From Paenibacillus sp. 598K (GTDB taxonomy: Bacteria; Bacillota; Bacilli; Paenibacillales; Paenibacillaceae), in contig NZ_BFBX01000051.1 in assembly GCF_003851045.1 (NCBI RefSeq), positions 1,994 to 49,155 on the forward strand: 47,162 nucleotides of DNA, given 5' to 3'. Both the position numbers and the translations under genes were made by a program. This document shows positions 25,402-32,785 of this stretch, one piece after another. The notes beneath the pieces were generated by a model. The model ran no database searches and was not told where the DNA came from. It worked only from the letters and a program-made list of their open reading frames with translations. Position 1 is the stretch's first letter. The number at the start of each line of letters is the position of its first letter.

Positions 25402-26403
25402 CTATTCGTTGCGTTCGTCCCGGTAGCGGCCCCGCCACTCCCGCGGCGTCATCCCCTCCAGCTTTTTGAAAATTGCCGAAAACTTGCTCGGGTTGCTGTA
25501 TCCGAGCTCAACGGCGATGTCGGTAATGCTGTCATTGCTCTCCAGCAGCTTCCTTTTGCCTGCCGCTACTTTGCTCTCCAGCGTGTACATGGAGATACTC
25601 GTATGGTACAACTGCTTGAAGCCTTGCTTGACCTTGGTCGCATTCATACAGCTCAGTCTGGAGAGCTCCGCCAAGCTCGGCGATCGGTCCGGCTCTCGCT
25701 CCAGCGCTTGACGGACGCGCTCCAGCGCCTGACGGTCCTCCTGAGTGAGCGGGATGCGCGCTCTGTCTCCGTCCCCGGATCGCGAGGCCCAATCCAGACA
25801 TTCCGAGAGCACTTGAAACGTCAGTCCCTTCCACTGAAAGTAACGTTCCGCTCGCTCCAGCCCTTCCATCGTCGACAGTTGGCGGAAGCGGGCGATTATC
25901 CGCTCCGGTGCCCTCGTCACGACCATCCGGGTGCCGCCCAGACAGTCTGAGAGATGCTGCTGCCACGGTACGTTTGCATCCTCGCTCAGCTCCAGCAGTG
26001 TCGGGTCCAGCTCCAGACTGATCGAGACAAAGCCGTTGGTCTTCATCTCGACGGCCGATACGTCGGGATCGGTCTGATAGAAGATGAGATCGCCCCGGGC
26101 GAACTCATGCCACTCCTCCGAAGGTCGAAACCGGTAGCTGCAGCCGCCCTCCACGATGAGGATCATCTCGAACATCGGGCGGAGCCACACCCTCGAGTCC
26201 GGCAGCGTATACTGCACCCGCTCATAGGTCGTCGCACAGAAGACGATCCCTTCGCCCACGCGTCTGCGCAGGATATATCCGCTGCCATAGCGCTCGGACA
26301 GCCGATATCGCTGGCCGCCCATGGCCGTCTCGATCCTATGCAGGAGTCGATTCGCGCGCATCACCTCGAACGGATCATCGTCTTGCAGCTTGGAGTAGCT
26401 CAA
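25402..26403 (-). CDS. AraC-family regulator of the iron module (YbtA-like role)
   Basis: 333 residues from TTG at 26403 (AAAGG about ten bases upstream; an ATG fourteen codons in is an alternative). The N-terminal two thirds form a cupin-like sensor (FEMILIVEGGCSYRF, EFARGDLIFYQTDPDVSAVEM). The C-terminal AraC domain has SPSLAELSRLSCMNATKVKQGFKQLYHTSISMY and SITDIAVELGYSNPSKFSAIFKKLEGMTPREW. It is upstream of and parallel to the STAS-like/ABC operon and has its own Fur-controlled promoter. By analogy with YbtA it probably activates the transporter genes when a ferric siderophore is present. Confidence 0.9.
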   Translation of the reverse strand: MSYSKLQDDDPFEVMRANRLLHRIETAMGGQRYRLSERYGSGYILRRRVGEGIVFCATTYERVQYTLPDSRVWLRPMFEMILIVEGGCSYRFRPSEEWHEFARGDLIFYQTDPDVSAVEMKTNGFVSISLELDPTLLELSEDANVPWQQHLSDCLGGTRMVVTRAPERIIARFRQLSTMEGLERAERYFQWKGLTFQVLSECLDWASRSGDGDRARIPLTQEDRQALERVRQALEREPDRSPSLAELSRLSCMNATKVKQGFKQLYHTSISMYTLESKVAAGKRKLLESNDSITDIAVELGYSNPSKFSAIFKKLEGMTPREWRGRYRDERNE

Positions 26404-26444
26404 GCGATCACAACCTTTACTATGGTAATAGGGAGTTTTCCGTT

Positions 26445-26473
26445 ATAATAAGTGATAATCATTATCGACGCAA
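26445..26473 (-). promoter_or_regulatory. Fur-repressed promoter of the AraC gene
   Basis: On the minus strand TTGCGT (26473-26468) and TATTAT (26450-26445) are separated by exactly 17 bases. The spacer is filled by the Fur box. Confidence 0.62.
26453..26467. promoter_or_regulatory. Fur box between -35 and -10 of the AraC promoter
   Basis: TGATAATCATTATCG matches the Fur consensus TGATAATNATTATCA at 13 of 14 defined positions. It occupies the promoter spacer, the strongest position for iron-dependent repression. Confidence 0.85.
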
Positions 26474-26475
26474 GC

Positions 26476-26507
26476 AAAAACGACCGTCACAGGATAAGTG
26501 ACGATCG
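26476..26507 (-). terminator. Rho-independent terminator after the LacI-family gene
   Basis: CGTCAC/GTGACG with an outer three-pair extension, a seven-base loop and five T on the minus strand. It insulates the LacI gene from the Fur-regulated promoter that begins only a few bases further on. Confidence 0.8.
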
Positions 26508-26557
26508 TCCTTTCCTCTATTGGCTTCCCGCAGTCCGAAACACCGCAGCGCTAAGGT

Positions 26558-27598
26558 TCAAGCCTCACCTTGGCGCCAGCCACCGCAAGACTCGCGGAAC
26601 ACAAACGGCGTCTCGAACGGAACGGCTGTCGGCTTGGCCGACGTATCCAGCACCCGCGCCATGACGAGGCGGATACAGCCCTCCGCCATCTCCTCGACAG
26701 GCAGCTTGACCGTCGACAGCGACGGCACGCTATACGACTCCGCGTCATGGTCGCCGTAGGTCAGGATCTCCATCTGCTCCGGGATCGCGATCCCTGCCCG
26801 GTAGAACTCCGGCAACGCAGCAACGGCCATCGGTCCAAGCGGGAAGTACATCGCTGTCGGCAATGGCTCGCCGCTCTCGAGGATTCGCTTCGTGGCCGCG
26901 TTGCCGCCAGCCATCGTCATCGGAGCAGCCTGGATATGATGCGGCTCCAGTTGCAGCCCGTACTTCTTGCAGGACTCGACGAAGCCCTTGAAGCGGAGAT
27001 TCTTCATCGTATCGACGAGATAGTCCGGGACGATCGTACCGACTCGCTGATGTCCCCGACTGGCGAACAGCTCCGCCGATCTGCGCCCGATCTCATACGT
27101 ATCGACATAGGCGCAGCTGTAGACGCTGCTCATCCGATTGAACAGTACAACCGGCACACTGAGCTTGTCCTTCTCCAGCTCCTCCTGCTCATCCGCCGAC
27201 AGCCCCGTCAGGATCGCGCCATGATAGCCGCCGCCTGCACAAATATCGCGGATGCGCTCGATATCATTACGCTTGTAAGGATGTATGGTCATCTCGAACT
27301 CAGCCTCTTGTGCCAGCACGCAGCTCTGAGCCCCCATGATGAATCGGCCGAGCAGATCCGCCGACAGATCTGATGGCCAGAAGATCGCGATGACCGGTAT
27401 GTTGCGTGCATTGGATTGTCTTAGTCGCCTCGCCGAGACGTTAGGCAAATACCCGAGTCCTTGCGCAGCTTCTATGATTCGCTGCTGCGTTTTTTTCGAG
27501 ATCCGCATCTCGTCGCCGCGCCCGTTAAGCACGATCGATACCGTTCCGATCGAGAGGTTGGTTCGTTCAGCGATGTCCTTGATTGTCGTCACACTCAT
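26558..27598 (-). CDS. LacI-family transcriptional regulator
   Basis: 346 residues from ATG at 27598 (AGGGGG upstream). The helix-turn-helix and hinge are TTIKDIAERTNLSIGTVSIVLNGRG followed by YLPNVSARRLRQ. The C-terminal periplasmic-binding-like domain (IPVIAIFWPSD, GAILTGLSADEQE, VPVVLFNRMSS, RVGTIVPDYL, EILTYGDHDAES) binds a small effector, probably a sugar. It is divergent from the secreted esterase gene, and the 204-base intergenic region contains an inverted repeat that may be its operator. TTGACA on the minus strand (27652-27647) is a possible -35 of its own promoter. Confidence 0.92.
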   Translation of the reverse strand: MSVTTIKDIAERTNLSIGTVSIVLNGRGDEMRISKKTQQRIIEAAQGLGYLPNVSARRLRQSNARNIPVIAIFWPSDLSADLLGRFIMGAQSCVLAQEAEFEMTIHPYKRNDIERIRDICAGGGYHGAILTGLSADEQEELEKDKLSVPVVLFNRMSSVYSCAYVDTYEIGRRSAELFASRGHQRVGTIVPDYLVDTMKNLRFKGFVESCKKYGLQLEPHHIQAAPMTMAGGNAATKRILESGEPLPTAMYFPLGPMAVAALPEFYRAGIAIPEQMEILTYGDHDAESYSVPSLSTVKLPVEEMAEGCIRLVMARVLDTSAKPTAVPFETPFVFRESCGGWRQGEA

Positions 27599-27688
27599 CC
27601 GTCCATACCCCCTGTTTACTATATTAAGAAGGAATACATATCCTCTTGTCAAGCAAGCATAAGATATATTACGCGACTATAATGGGAA

Positions 27689-27710
27689 AATCTAACTAAG
27701 ACTATAGATT
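27689..27710. promoter_or_regulatory. Inverted repeat, candidate LacI-family operator
   Basis: AATCTA and TAGATT, arms of six bases with a ten-base spacer, lie in the divergent region just upstream of the esterase promoter. A second dyad, TTGAAT/ATTCAA (27709-27729), overlaps its -35. Neither has the central CG usual for LacI operators, so the call is weak. Confidence 0.3.
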
Positions 27711-27713
27711 GAA

Positions 27714-27742
27714 TTGACATTTTATTCAACCCGCGATACGAT
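27714..27742 (+). promoter_or_regulatory. Sigma-A promoter of the esterase gene
   Basis: TTGACA (27714-27719) and TACGAT (27737-27742) are separated by 17 bases. A perfect -35 and good -10 place the start of transcription about 55 bases before the GTG start codon. Confidence 0.7.
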
Positions 27743-27802
27743 GCATATATTAGCTAAAACGAAATTGCAATTGCTCCAACCTTTAATCCGGAGGAGGAAC
27801 CT

Positions 27803-29878
27803 GTGTTGAGAAAAGGAAGCCGCGCATTGCAACAAACTGTAACCGCATTCATGTCTGTTATCTCCCTGCTGCTCATGAGCATTTTGGGTCCATTCAGTGT
27901 CGTACCGGCCGCTGCCGCCCCGTCAATTCCCTATCTCGCGCCGAAAGGCCCCGTCACCTTGTCCGCAGGTCATACACACGCGTTCGAGATTGCCAATCTG
28001 CCAAAGGATGCCAAAGCGGTATGGAGCAGCGACCGCAAGGCAGTAGCCACTGTCGATCAAAGCGGCAAGGTGCAGGCTGTCGGTCCCGGCACGGCCACGA
28101 TCAGCTGCGTCCTGACCTCGGATAACAAACAAGAAATCCTCGCCGCCAAAGTCATCGTAAAGGAGGAAGCTATGAAGACCGAACCTGTAAAAATCGAGGT
28201 GGATAAGAACGGAGTCGATGCTCAAGGTCGAATGATCGCCTACTTCGGCTCGCCGGTCATCGATGGCAACGCAGATCCGATCTGGGCCGCAGCGCAGCCG
28301 ATCGTGCCGCAGCATATCTCGCCTAAGATCGATACCTCAGTATCCTTCCGGGCACTGTGGGATGACCATGCCCTCTATATCCTCGCCGAGGTCAAGGACA
28401 AGGAGCTGTCCGCCCAATCAAACACACCGCATATGCAAGATTCCATCGAAATCTTCCTCGATGAGAACAACGACAAGACCAAGGAATACGGTCCCGACGA
28501 TCTACATATCCGCATCAATTACGAGAACAAAATGACGATCGACAACGGCAACCCCGATATGTACTATACAGCTGCCAAGCGTACGAAGGACGGCTATCTC
28601 GTCGAAACGAGAATTGCCTTGAAAGCCAAGCCGGAAAACGGTACGGTGTTCGGCATCGAGCTGCAGGTGAACGATGCGAAGGGCGCCGAACGCATCGGCG
28701 GCATCAATGTATTCGACGGCAGCGGGACCGCTTGGCATGATCCGTCCAAATTCGGAGAAATCGTACTGGCCGGGAAAAGCGCCCGAGATGTAAGCGGAAA
28801 CAATCCCTATGAACTGTTGAACCTGGTCAAACGCGCACTGAAGCTGGATGTGAAACGTTACACCAATGCCAATATCGTCTCGGATGCAGTGACGAATGCG
28901 ATGGCGGAAAATATCCTTGGCGATAGCGCCGTCACCCAGGAGCAAATCGATCGGCAATACGCTGCGCTGCAAGCCGCCATGGGCAAGCTGATCATGACTG
29001 ATGAAGCGGCCAATGAGAAATACTTCACGCCGCTCCCGGACGCCTATCGGCTCCAAAGCGATAAGCCCGGTATCATCGAAACCTTGCATTACCAGACGCC
29101 TAACACGGAGAACGGACTCGATGACAAAAAAATGCATGTCTACCTCCCTTACGGCTACGATGCCAAAGCGAGCGACAAAAAATACAATGTGCTCTACATG
29201 ATGCACGGCGGCGGAGAAAACGAGGATCTCCTCTTCGGCGGGCCAGGTCAGGAGAAAGAGCTAAAGCGAATCGTCGACCACATGATTGCTAATGGCGACA
29301 TCGAGCCGATGATCGTCGTCACGCCGACCTTTAACGGCGGCAAAAAGGATGTCGCGCTCTTCCATGAGGAACTGCTTGCCAAGATCATCCCGACGGTAGA
29401 GACCAAGTACAACACGCATGCCAAGTCTGGCAGCCTGGAGGACTTGAAGGCTTCCCGCGCCCACCGGGCGATCGGCGGCTTCTCGCAAGGTGCGGTGACC
29501 ACATGGTTCGCCTATATTAACGCCTTGGATTACTTCAAGTACTTCATCCCGCTCAGCGGCGACAGCTGGGTTATCGAGCTGCGCGGAGGCGGGCTGAAGC
29601 CGAAGGAGACAGCGGAGCGTCTCGCCGAGGTAGCCCGGAAGTCCGGCTACAAGCCGCAGGACTACTATATTTTCAGCGCGACAGGCGATCTGGATATCGC
29701 CTATCCTAACCTGAAGCCGCAGGTCGATGCTATGAAGCAACTGAGCGACGTCTTCATCTACTCGTCCAATCCGAAGAAGGGCAACTTCTACTTCCTCGAA
29801 GCCGAGGGCGGGACGCATGCCTGGGGCTGGCAAAACCAATATATCTTCGACATCCTGCCTGACCTGTTCCACAATTAA
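27803..29878 (+). CDS. Secreted multidomain feruloyl/acetyl-xylan esterase (BIG2-CBM9-esterase)
   Basis: 691 residues, GTG start after GGAGGAGG. Order: signal peptide (about 1-38); BIG2-like Ig domain (about 48-122, KAVWSSDRKAVATVDQSGKV); CBM9/DOMON-like carbohydrate-binding domain (about 145-325, ALWDDHALYILAEVKD, DSIEIFLDENND); a helical FIVAR-like linker (about 335-395); and an alpha/beta hydrolase of CE1/esterase D type. The hydrolase has oxyanion region YMMHGGGENED, nucleophile Ser561 in GGFSQGA, and a likely catalytic His in EGGTHAWGW. It would remove ferulate or acetyl groups from xylan outside the cell. It precedes a GH43 gene on the same strand and is divergent from a LacI regulator. 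No SLH domain, so probably released. Confidence 0.88.
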   Translation: MLRKGSRALQQTVTAFMSVISLLLMSILGPFSVVPAAAAPSIPYLAPKGPVTLSAGHTHAFEIANLPKDAKAVWSSDRKAVATVDQSGKVQAVGPGTATISCVLTSDNKQEILAAKVIVKEEAMKTEPVKIEVDKNGVDAQGRMIAYFGSPVIDGNADPIWAAAQPIVPQHISPKIDTSVSFRALWDDHALYILAEVKDKELSAQSNTPHMQDSIEIFLDENNDKTKEYGPDDLHIRINYENKMTIDNGNPDMYYTAAKRTKDGYLVETRIALKAKPENGTVFGIELQVNDAKGAERIGGINVFDGSGTAWHDPSKFGEIVLAGKSARDVSGNNPYELLNLVKRALKLDVKRYTNANIVSDAVTNAMAENILGDSAVTQEQIDRQYAALQAAMGKLIMTDEAANEKYFTPLPDAYRLQSDKPGIIETLHYQTPNTENGLDDKKMHVYLPYGYDAKASDKKYNVLYMMHGGGENEDLLFGGPGQEKELKRIVDHMIANGDIEPMIVVTPTFNGGKKDVALFHEELLAKIIPTVETKYNTHAKSGSLEDLKASRAHRAIGGFSQGAVTTWFAYINALDYFKYFIPLSGDSWVIELRGGGLKPKETAERLAEVARKSGYKPQDYYIFSATGDLDIAYPNLKPQVDAMKQLSDVFIYSSNPKKGNFYFLEAEGGTHAWGWQNQYIFDILPDLFHN

Positions 29879-29892
29879 ATCTGCGTCTCGTC

Positions 29893-29922
29893 CAGAAGCT
29901 CAGGCCATAGCCTGGGCTTCTG
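29893..29922 (+). terminator. Strong hairpin after the esterase gene (no U-tract)
   Basis: Twelve to thirteen paired bases (CAGAAGCTCAGG against CCTGGGCTTCTG) with a short loop. There is no run of T, so termination would be inefficient. The hairpin runs straight into the promoter of the next gene. Confidence 0.45.
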
Positions 29923-29931
29923 TGATATAAT
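29923..29931 (+). promoter_or_regulatory. Extended -10 promoter of the GH43 gene
   Basis: TG, one base, TATAAT is a consensus extended -10, starting immediately after the hairpin. The leader of about 70 bases has two direct repeats of CTATTGGT (29943-29950 and 29954-29961) with an 11-base period, a possible one-turn regulator site. Confidence 0.55.
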
Positions 29932-30007
29932 CAAACCGAATCCTATTGGTATGCTATTGGTCCGCTATCCTTCTAATATTCGGCAACGAAAGGAAACGTG
30001 AATCGCA

Positions 30008-31429
30008 ATGACCAAAAAACAAGCCGTCAATCCGTACATGCCCTCCTGGGAATACGTCCCGGACGGCGAGCCGCATGTGTTCGGAGACCGTGTCTATGTG
30101 TATGGCTCGCATGATCGATTCAATGGGCATGTCTTCTGCCTGAACGACTATGTGTGCTACTCGGCTCCTGTGGACGATCTGACAGACTGGCGCTATGAAG
30201 GCGTTATCTATGAGAAAATTGATGATCCGCTGAATCCCGACGCGCGTATGTGCCTGTATGCGCCGGATGTCACAGTTGGGCCGGACGGACGTTACTATCT
30301 GTACTACGTCCTCGACAAGGTACCCGTGGTCTCGGCGGCGGTCTGCGATACGCCGGCCGGCAAGTATACCTTCTACGGCTACGTGCATTATGCAGACGGG
30401 ACACGCCTTGGCGAGCGCGAGGGCGATCAGCCGCAGTTCGATCCGGCTGTGTTGACGGAGGGCGATCGTACCTACTTGTACACCGGCTTCTGCGCGATCG
30501 GCGATCGCTCGCGCAAAGGCGCAATGGCTACGGTGCTGGATGCGGATATGCTGACGATTGTCGAGGAGCCGGTTTTCATTATGCCGAGCGAGCCCTACAG
30601 CGCGGGCAGCGGCTACGAGGGCTTTGAATTTTTCGAAGCGCCGTCGATTCGGAAGGTTGGCGATACGTACTACTTCGTCTACTCCTCGATCTCGATGCAC
30701 CAGCTATGCTACGCGACCAGCAAGCATCCGACGAAGGACTTCTCCTATCGGGGCGTCATCGTCAGCAACAACGATACCCATATCGACACCTACAAGCCGG
30801 CGGACAAGCCAGCTTACTATGGCGGCAACAATCACGGAGGCATGGTCGAGCTCCACGGCCAATGGTACATCTTCTACCATCGCCATACGAACGGGACGAG
30901 CTTCTGCCGTCAGGGCTGCATCGAGCCGATCGTCATCCTCGAGGATGGCAGTATCCCTCAAGTGGAGATTACGACCAGCGGACCTAATGGCGGACCGCTA
31001 ATCGGCCTAGGCGAGTACCCTGCCCATCTGGCCTGCCACCTGTTCACCGACCATGACGAGCCGTATTCGGGTACGCATGGCGCCTGGATGGACGGCCGCT
31101 TCCCGAAGATTACGCAGGATGGCCGAGACGGCGACGAGGAGCCAGGCTATATCGCGAATCTGCAGAATAACGCTCAGGCTGGCTTCAAGTACTTCCAGTG
31201 CAGCGGCGTGCGACGCGTCAAGATCAAGGCCAGAGGCTACGCACGCGGAGCCTTCGAGGTGAAGACCGACTGGGACGGCCCTTCGCTCGGCTCGATCCCT
31301 GTCCAGTTCACCAACGTCTGGACGACCTACACAGCCGACATCGCCATCCCGGACGGCGTCCATGCCCTTTATTTCCAATATAAAGGCATCGGCAACGCCA
31401 GCCTGGCTTCTTTTACGCTGGAGACGTAG
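30008..31429 (+). CDS. GH43 family glycosidase (arabinofuranosidase/xylosidase type) with C-terminal CBM6-like domain
   Basis: 473 residues, no signal peptide. The five-bladed propeller shows the GH43 triad: general base Asp19 in YVPDGEPHVFGD, pKa-modulating Asp87 in LYAPDVTV, and general acid Glu210 in FEFFEAPSI. The NNHGGMVELHGQWYIFYHRHTN block is typical of the family. From about residue 345 a beta-sandwich (GYIANLQNNAQAGFKYF to LASFTLET) resembles CBM6. It would release arabinose or xylose in the cytoplasm from short oligosaccharides. It has its own promoter after the esterase gene and ends before a terminator. Confidence 0.92.
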   Translation: MTKKQAVNPYMPSWEYVPDGEPHVFGDRVYVYGSHDRFNGHVFCLNDYVCYSAPVDDLTDWRYEGVIYEKIDDPLNPDARMCLYAPDVTVGPDGRYYLYYVLDKVPVVSAAVCDTPAGKYTFYGYVHYADGTRLGEREGDQPQFDPAVLTEGDRTYLYTGFCAIGDRSRKGAMATVLDADMLTIVEEPVFIMPSEPYSAGSGYEGFEFFEAPSIRKVGDTYYFVYSSISMHQLCYATSKHPTKDFSYRGVIVSNNDTHIDTYKPADKPAYYGGNNHGGMVELHGQWYIFYHRHTNGTSFCRQGCIEPIVILEDGSIPQVEITTSGPNGGPLIGLGEYPAHLACHLFTDHDEPYSGTHGAWMDGRFPKITQDGRDGDEEPGYIANLQNNAQAGFKYFQCSGVRRVKIKARGYARGAFEVKTDWDGPSLGSIPVQFTNVWTTYTADIAIPDGVHALYFQYKGIGNASLASFTLET

Positions 31430-31495
31430 TAGACTTTACGCGGTTCCAAAATTTTCATTCCTTTCGATTTCCTGCAGAAGGTCGCAAGGGCAACC

Positions 31496-31539
31496 AAAAG
31501 CTCAGCCCCCAATCGACGATCGGGTGTCTGAGCTTTTTT
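31496..31539 (+). terminator. Rho-independent terminator after the GH43 gene
   Basis: AAAAGCTCAG/CTGAGCTTTT is a perfect ten-base stem around a 22-base loop, followed by a T run. The next promoter starts six bases later. Confidence 0.86.
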
Positions 31540-31544
31540 AGTCG

Positions 31545-31553
31545 TGGTATAAT
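31545..31553 (+). promoter_or_regulatory. Extended -10 promoter of the Rpn gene
   Basis: TG, one base, TATAAT is a consensus extended -10, 25 bases before the TTG start, giving a very short leader. No good -35 is visible; the -35 position falls in the preceding terminator. Confidence 0.62.
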
Positions 31554-31578
31554 AAAAAGAAACGGAGTTGATGGCGCA

Positions 31579-32496
31579 TTGACGGAACTGCTCGATCCCC
31601 GAAACGATTTTGTGTTCAAACGCATCTTTGGCAGCGAGGACAACAAGGATGTCTTGCTCGCCTTCCTCAATCGCACGTTCACAGAATCGGGTGAAGCGCC
31701 GCTGACGGAGATTGTGCTGCTTAACCCGTATACCGACAAGGATGCCCCGCTCGATAAGCAATCCATATTTGATATCTGGGCCAAGACGGTCGAAGGGCAG
31801 CTCATTAATATCGAAATGCAACTCTTCAACAAATATGACATTGAAAAACGGACCCTCTATTACTGGAGCAAGCGCTACGCCAGTCAGCTGCAGGAGGGCC
31901 AGACCTACAAGCAACTAAAGAAATGTGTCACGATCAACATACTGAACTACTCCTTTATCGCCAACGAGCGTTATCATAACGTGTTTCATCTGAGAGAAGA
32001 TCATACCGGCATCGAGTTAAGCGACGATATCGAAGTGCATTTCATGGAGCTGACCAAGCTGGATCAGCAGTCCCTGCCGATGGAGGGCGGACTGATCAAC
32101 TGGCTGTTGTTTTTGAAGGGTGCCGACAAATCAAACTGGGAGGTGTTGAAGATGAATGAACCAACCTTGAAAAAAGCGATGGATACGCTCGAGTTTCTCA
32201 GTCAGGACCAGGAAGCTCGCCGCCTGTATGAGGAACGGCAAAAGTATCTGCACGATGAAGCTTCCATGATCGAATGGGCGACGGAAAAGGGGATCCAAAA
32301 AGGCCTGGAGCAAGGCATACAAAAAGGCCTAGAGCAAGGCATACAAAAAGGTTTAGAGAAAGGCCGGACCGTCATTGCTCACAATATGCTGGCCATGGGC
32401 CTTGAAATTTCCGTCATCGCTAAAGCTAGCGGATTGTCTGAGGAAGATGTGAAACTGCTGAAACGTGGTCAAATGGGTCGGGTTGAAGATGAATGA
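31579..32496 (+). CDS. Rpn family PD-(D/E)XK nuclease / putative transposase
   Basis: 305 residues from TTG at 31579. The start MTELLDPRNDFVFKRIFG is the family hallmark. Catalytic-type residues are D in DPRNDFVFK, the Asp of IFDIWAKT, and E-x-Q in INIEMQLFNKYDIEKRTLYYWSK. The core (about 1-190) is followed by a helical tail with IEWATEKGIQKGLEQ-type heptads. Family members cut DNA, promote recombination in E. coli and have been tied to phage defence. The tail (from Met192) can also be read from an internal start and is duplicated twice downstream. Terminal residues GRVEDE come from reading into the next repeat copy. Confidence 0.9.
   Translation: MTELLDPRNDFVFKRIFGSEDNKDVLLAFLNRTFTESGEAPLTEIVLLNPYTDKDAPLDKQSIFDIWAKTVEGQLINIEMQLFNKYDIEKRTLYYWSKRYASQLQEGQTYKQLKKCVTINILNYSFIANERYHNVFHLREDHTGIELSDDIEVHFMELTKLDQQSLPMEGGLINWLLFLKGADKSNWEVLKMNEPTLKKAMDTLEFLSQDQEARRLYEERQKYLHDEASMIEWATEKGIQKGLEQGIQKGLEQGIQKGLEKGRTVIAHNMLAMGLEISVIAKASGLSEEDVKLLKRGQMGRVEDE
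32152..32496 (+). CDS. Possible internal small ORF within the Rpn gene (RpnS-like)
   Basis: An in-frame ATG at 32152 is preceded by GGGAGGTG with a six-base spacer, a much better ribosome site than that of the full-length TTG start. Initiation here would give a 114-residue protein consisting only of the C-terminal tail. E. coli rpn genes are known to express such internal C-terminal proteins, which inhibit the full-length nuclease. Translation here is inferred from the start context alone. Confidence 0.5.
   Translation: MNEPTLKKAMDTLEFLSQDQEARRLYEERQKYLHDEASMIEWATEKGIQKGLEQGIQKGLEQGIQKGLEKGRTVIAHNMLAMGLEISVIAKASGLSEEDVKLLKRGQMGRVEDE
32290..32361 (+). repeat. 24-base repeat, three units, in the Rpn tail
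   Basis: Three consecutive 24-base units encode GIQKGLEQ, GIQKGLEQ and GIQKGLEK. The stand-alone tail copies have only one such unit, so unit number varies between copies, as expected from slippage or unequal exchange. Confidence 0.85.
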
Positions 32497-32785
32497 ACCG
32501 ACCTTGAAAAAAGCAATGGATACGCTCGAGTTTCTCAGTCAAGACCAGGAAGCCCGCCGCCTGTATGAGGAGCGGCAAAAGTATCTGCACGATGAAGCTT
32601 CCATGATCGAATGGGCGACGGAGAAAGGCATGCAAAAAGGCTTTGAGAAAGGCCGGACCGTCATTGCTCACAATATGCTCGCTATGGGGCTTGAAATCTC
32701 TGTCATCGCCAAAGCTAGCGGATTGTCCGAAGAAGACGTGAAACTGCTGAAACGTGGTCAAATAGGTCGGGTTGAAGATGAATGA
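32489..32785 (+). CDS. Stand-alone Rpn tail protein, copy 2
   Basis: 98-residue ORF starting MNEPTLKKAMDTLEFLSQDQ, nearly identical to residues 192-305 of the nuclease but lacking two of the three GIQKGLEQ units. The ATG overlaps the nuclease stop (ATGAATGA), allowing termination-reinitiation. GGGTCGGG upstream is a weak ribosome site derived from the GGGAGGTG of copy 1. No nuclease residues are present, so any function must be that of the tail: oligomerisation or inhibition of the nuclease. It could also be an inert product of tandem duplication. Confidence 0.72.
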   Translation: MNEPTLKKAMDTLEFLSQDQEARRLYEERQKYLHDEASMIEWATEKGMQKGFEKGRTVIAHNMLAMGLEISVIAKASGLSEEDVKLLKRGQIGRVEDE

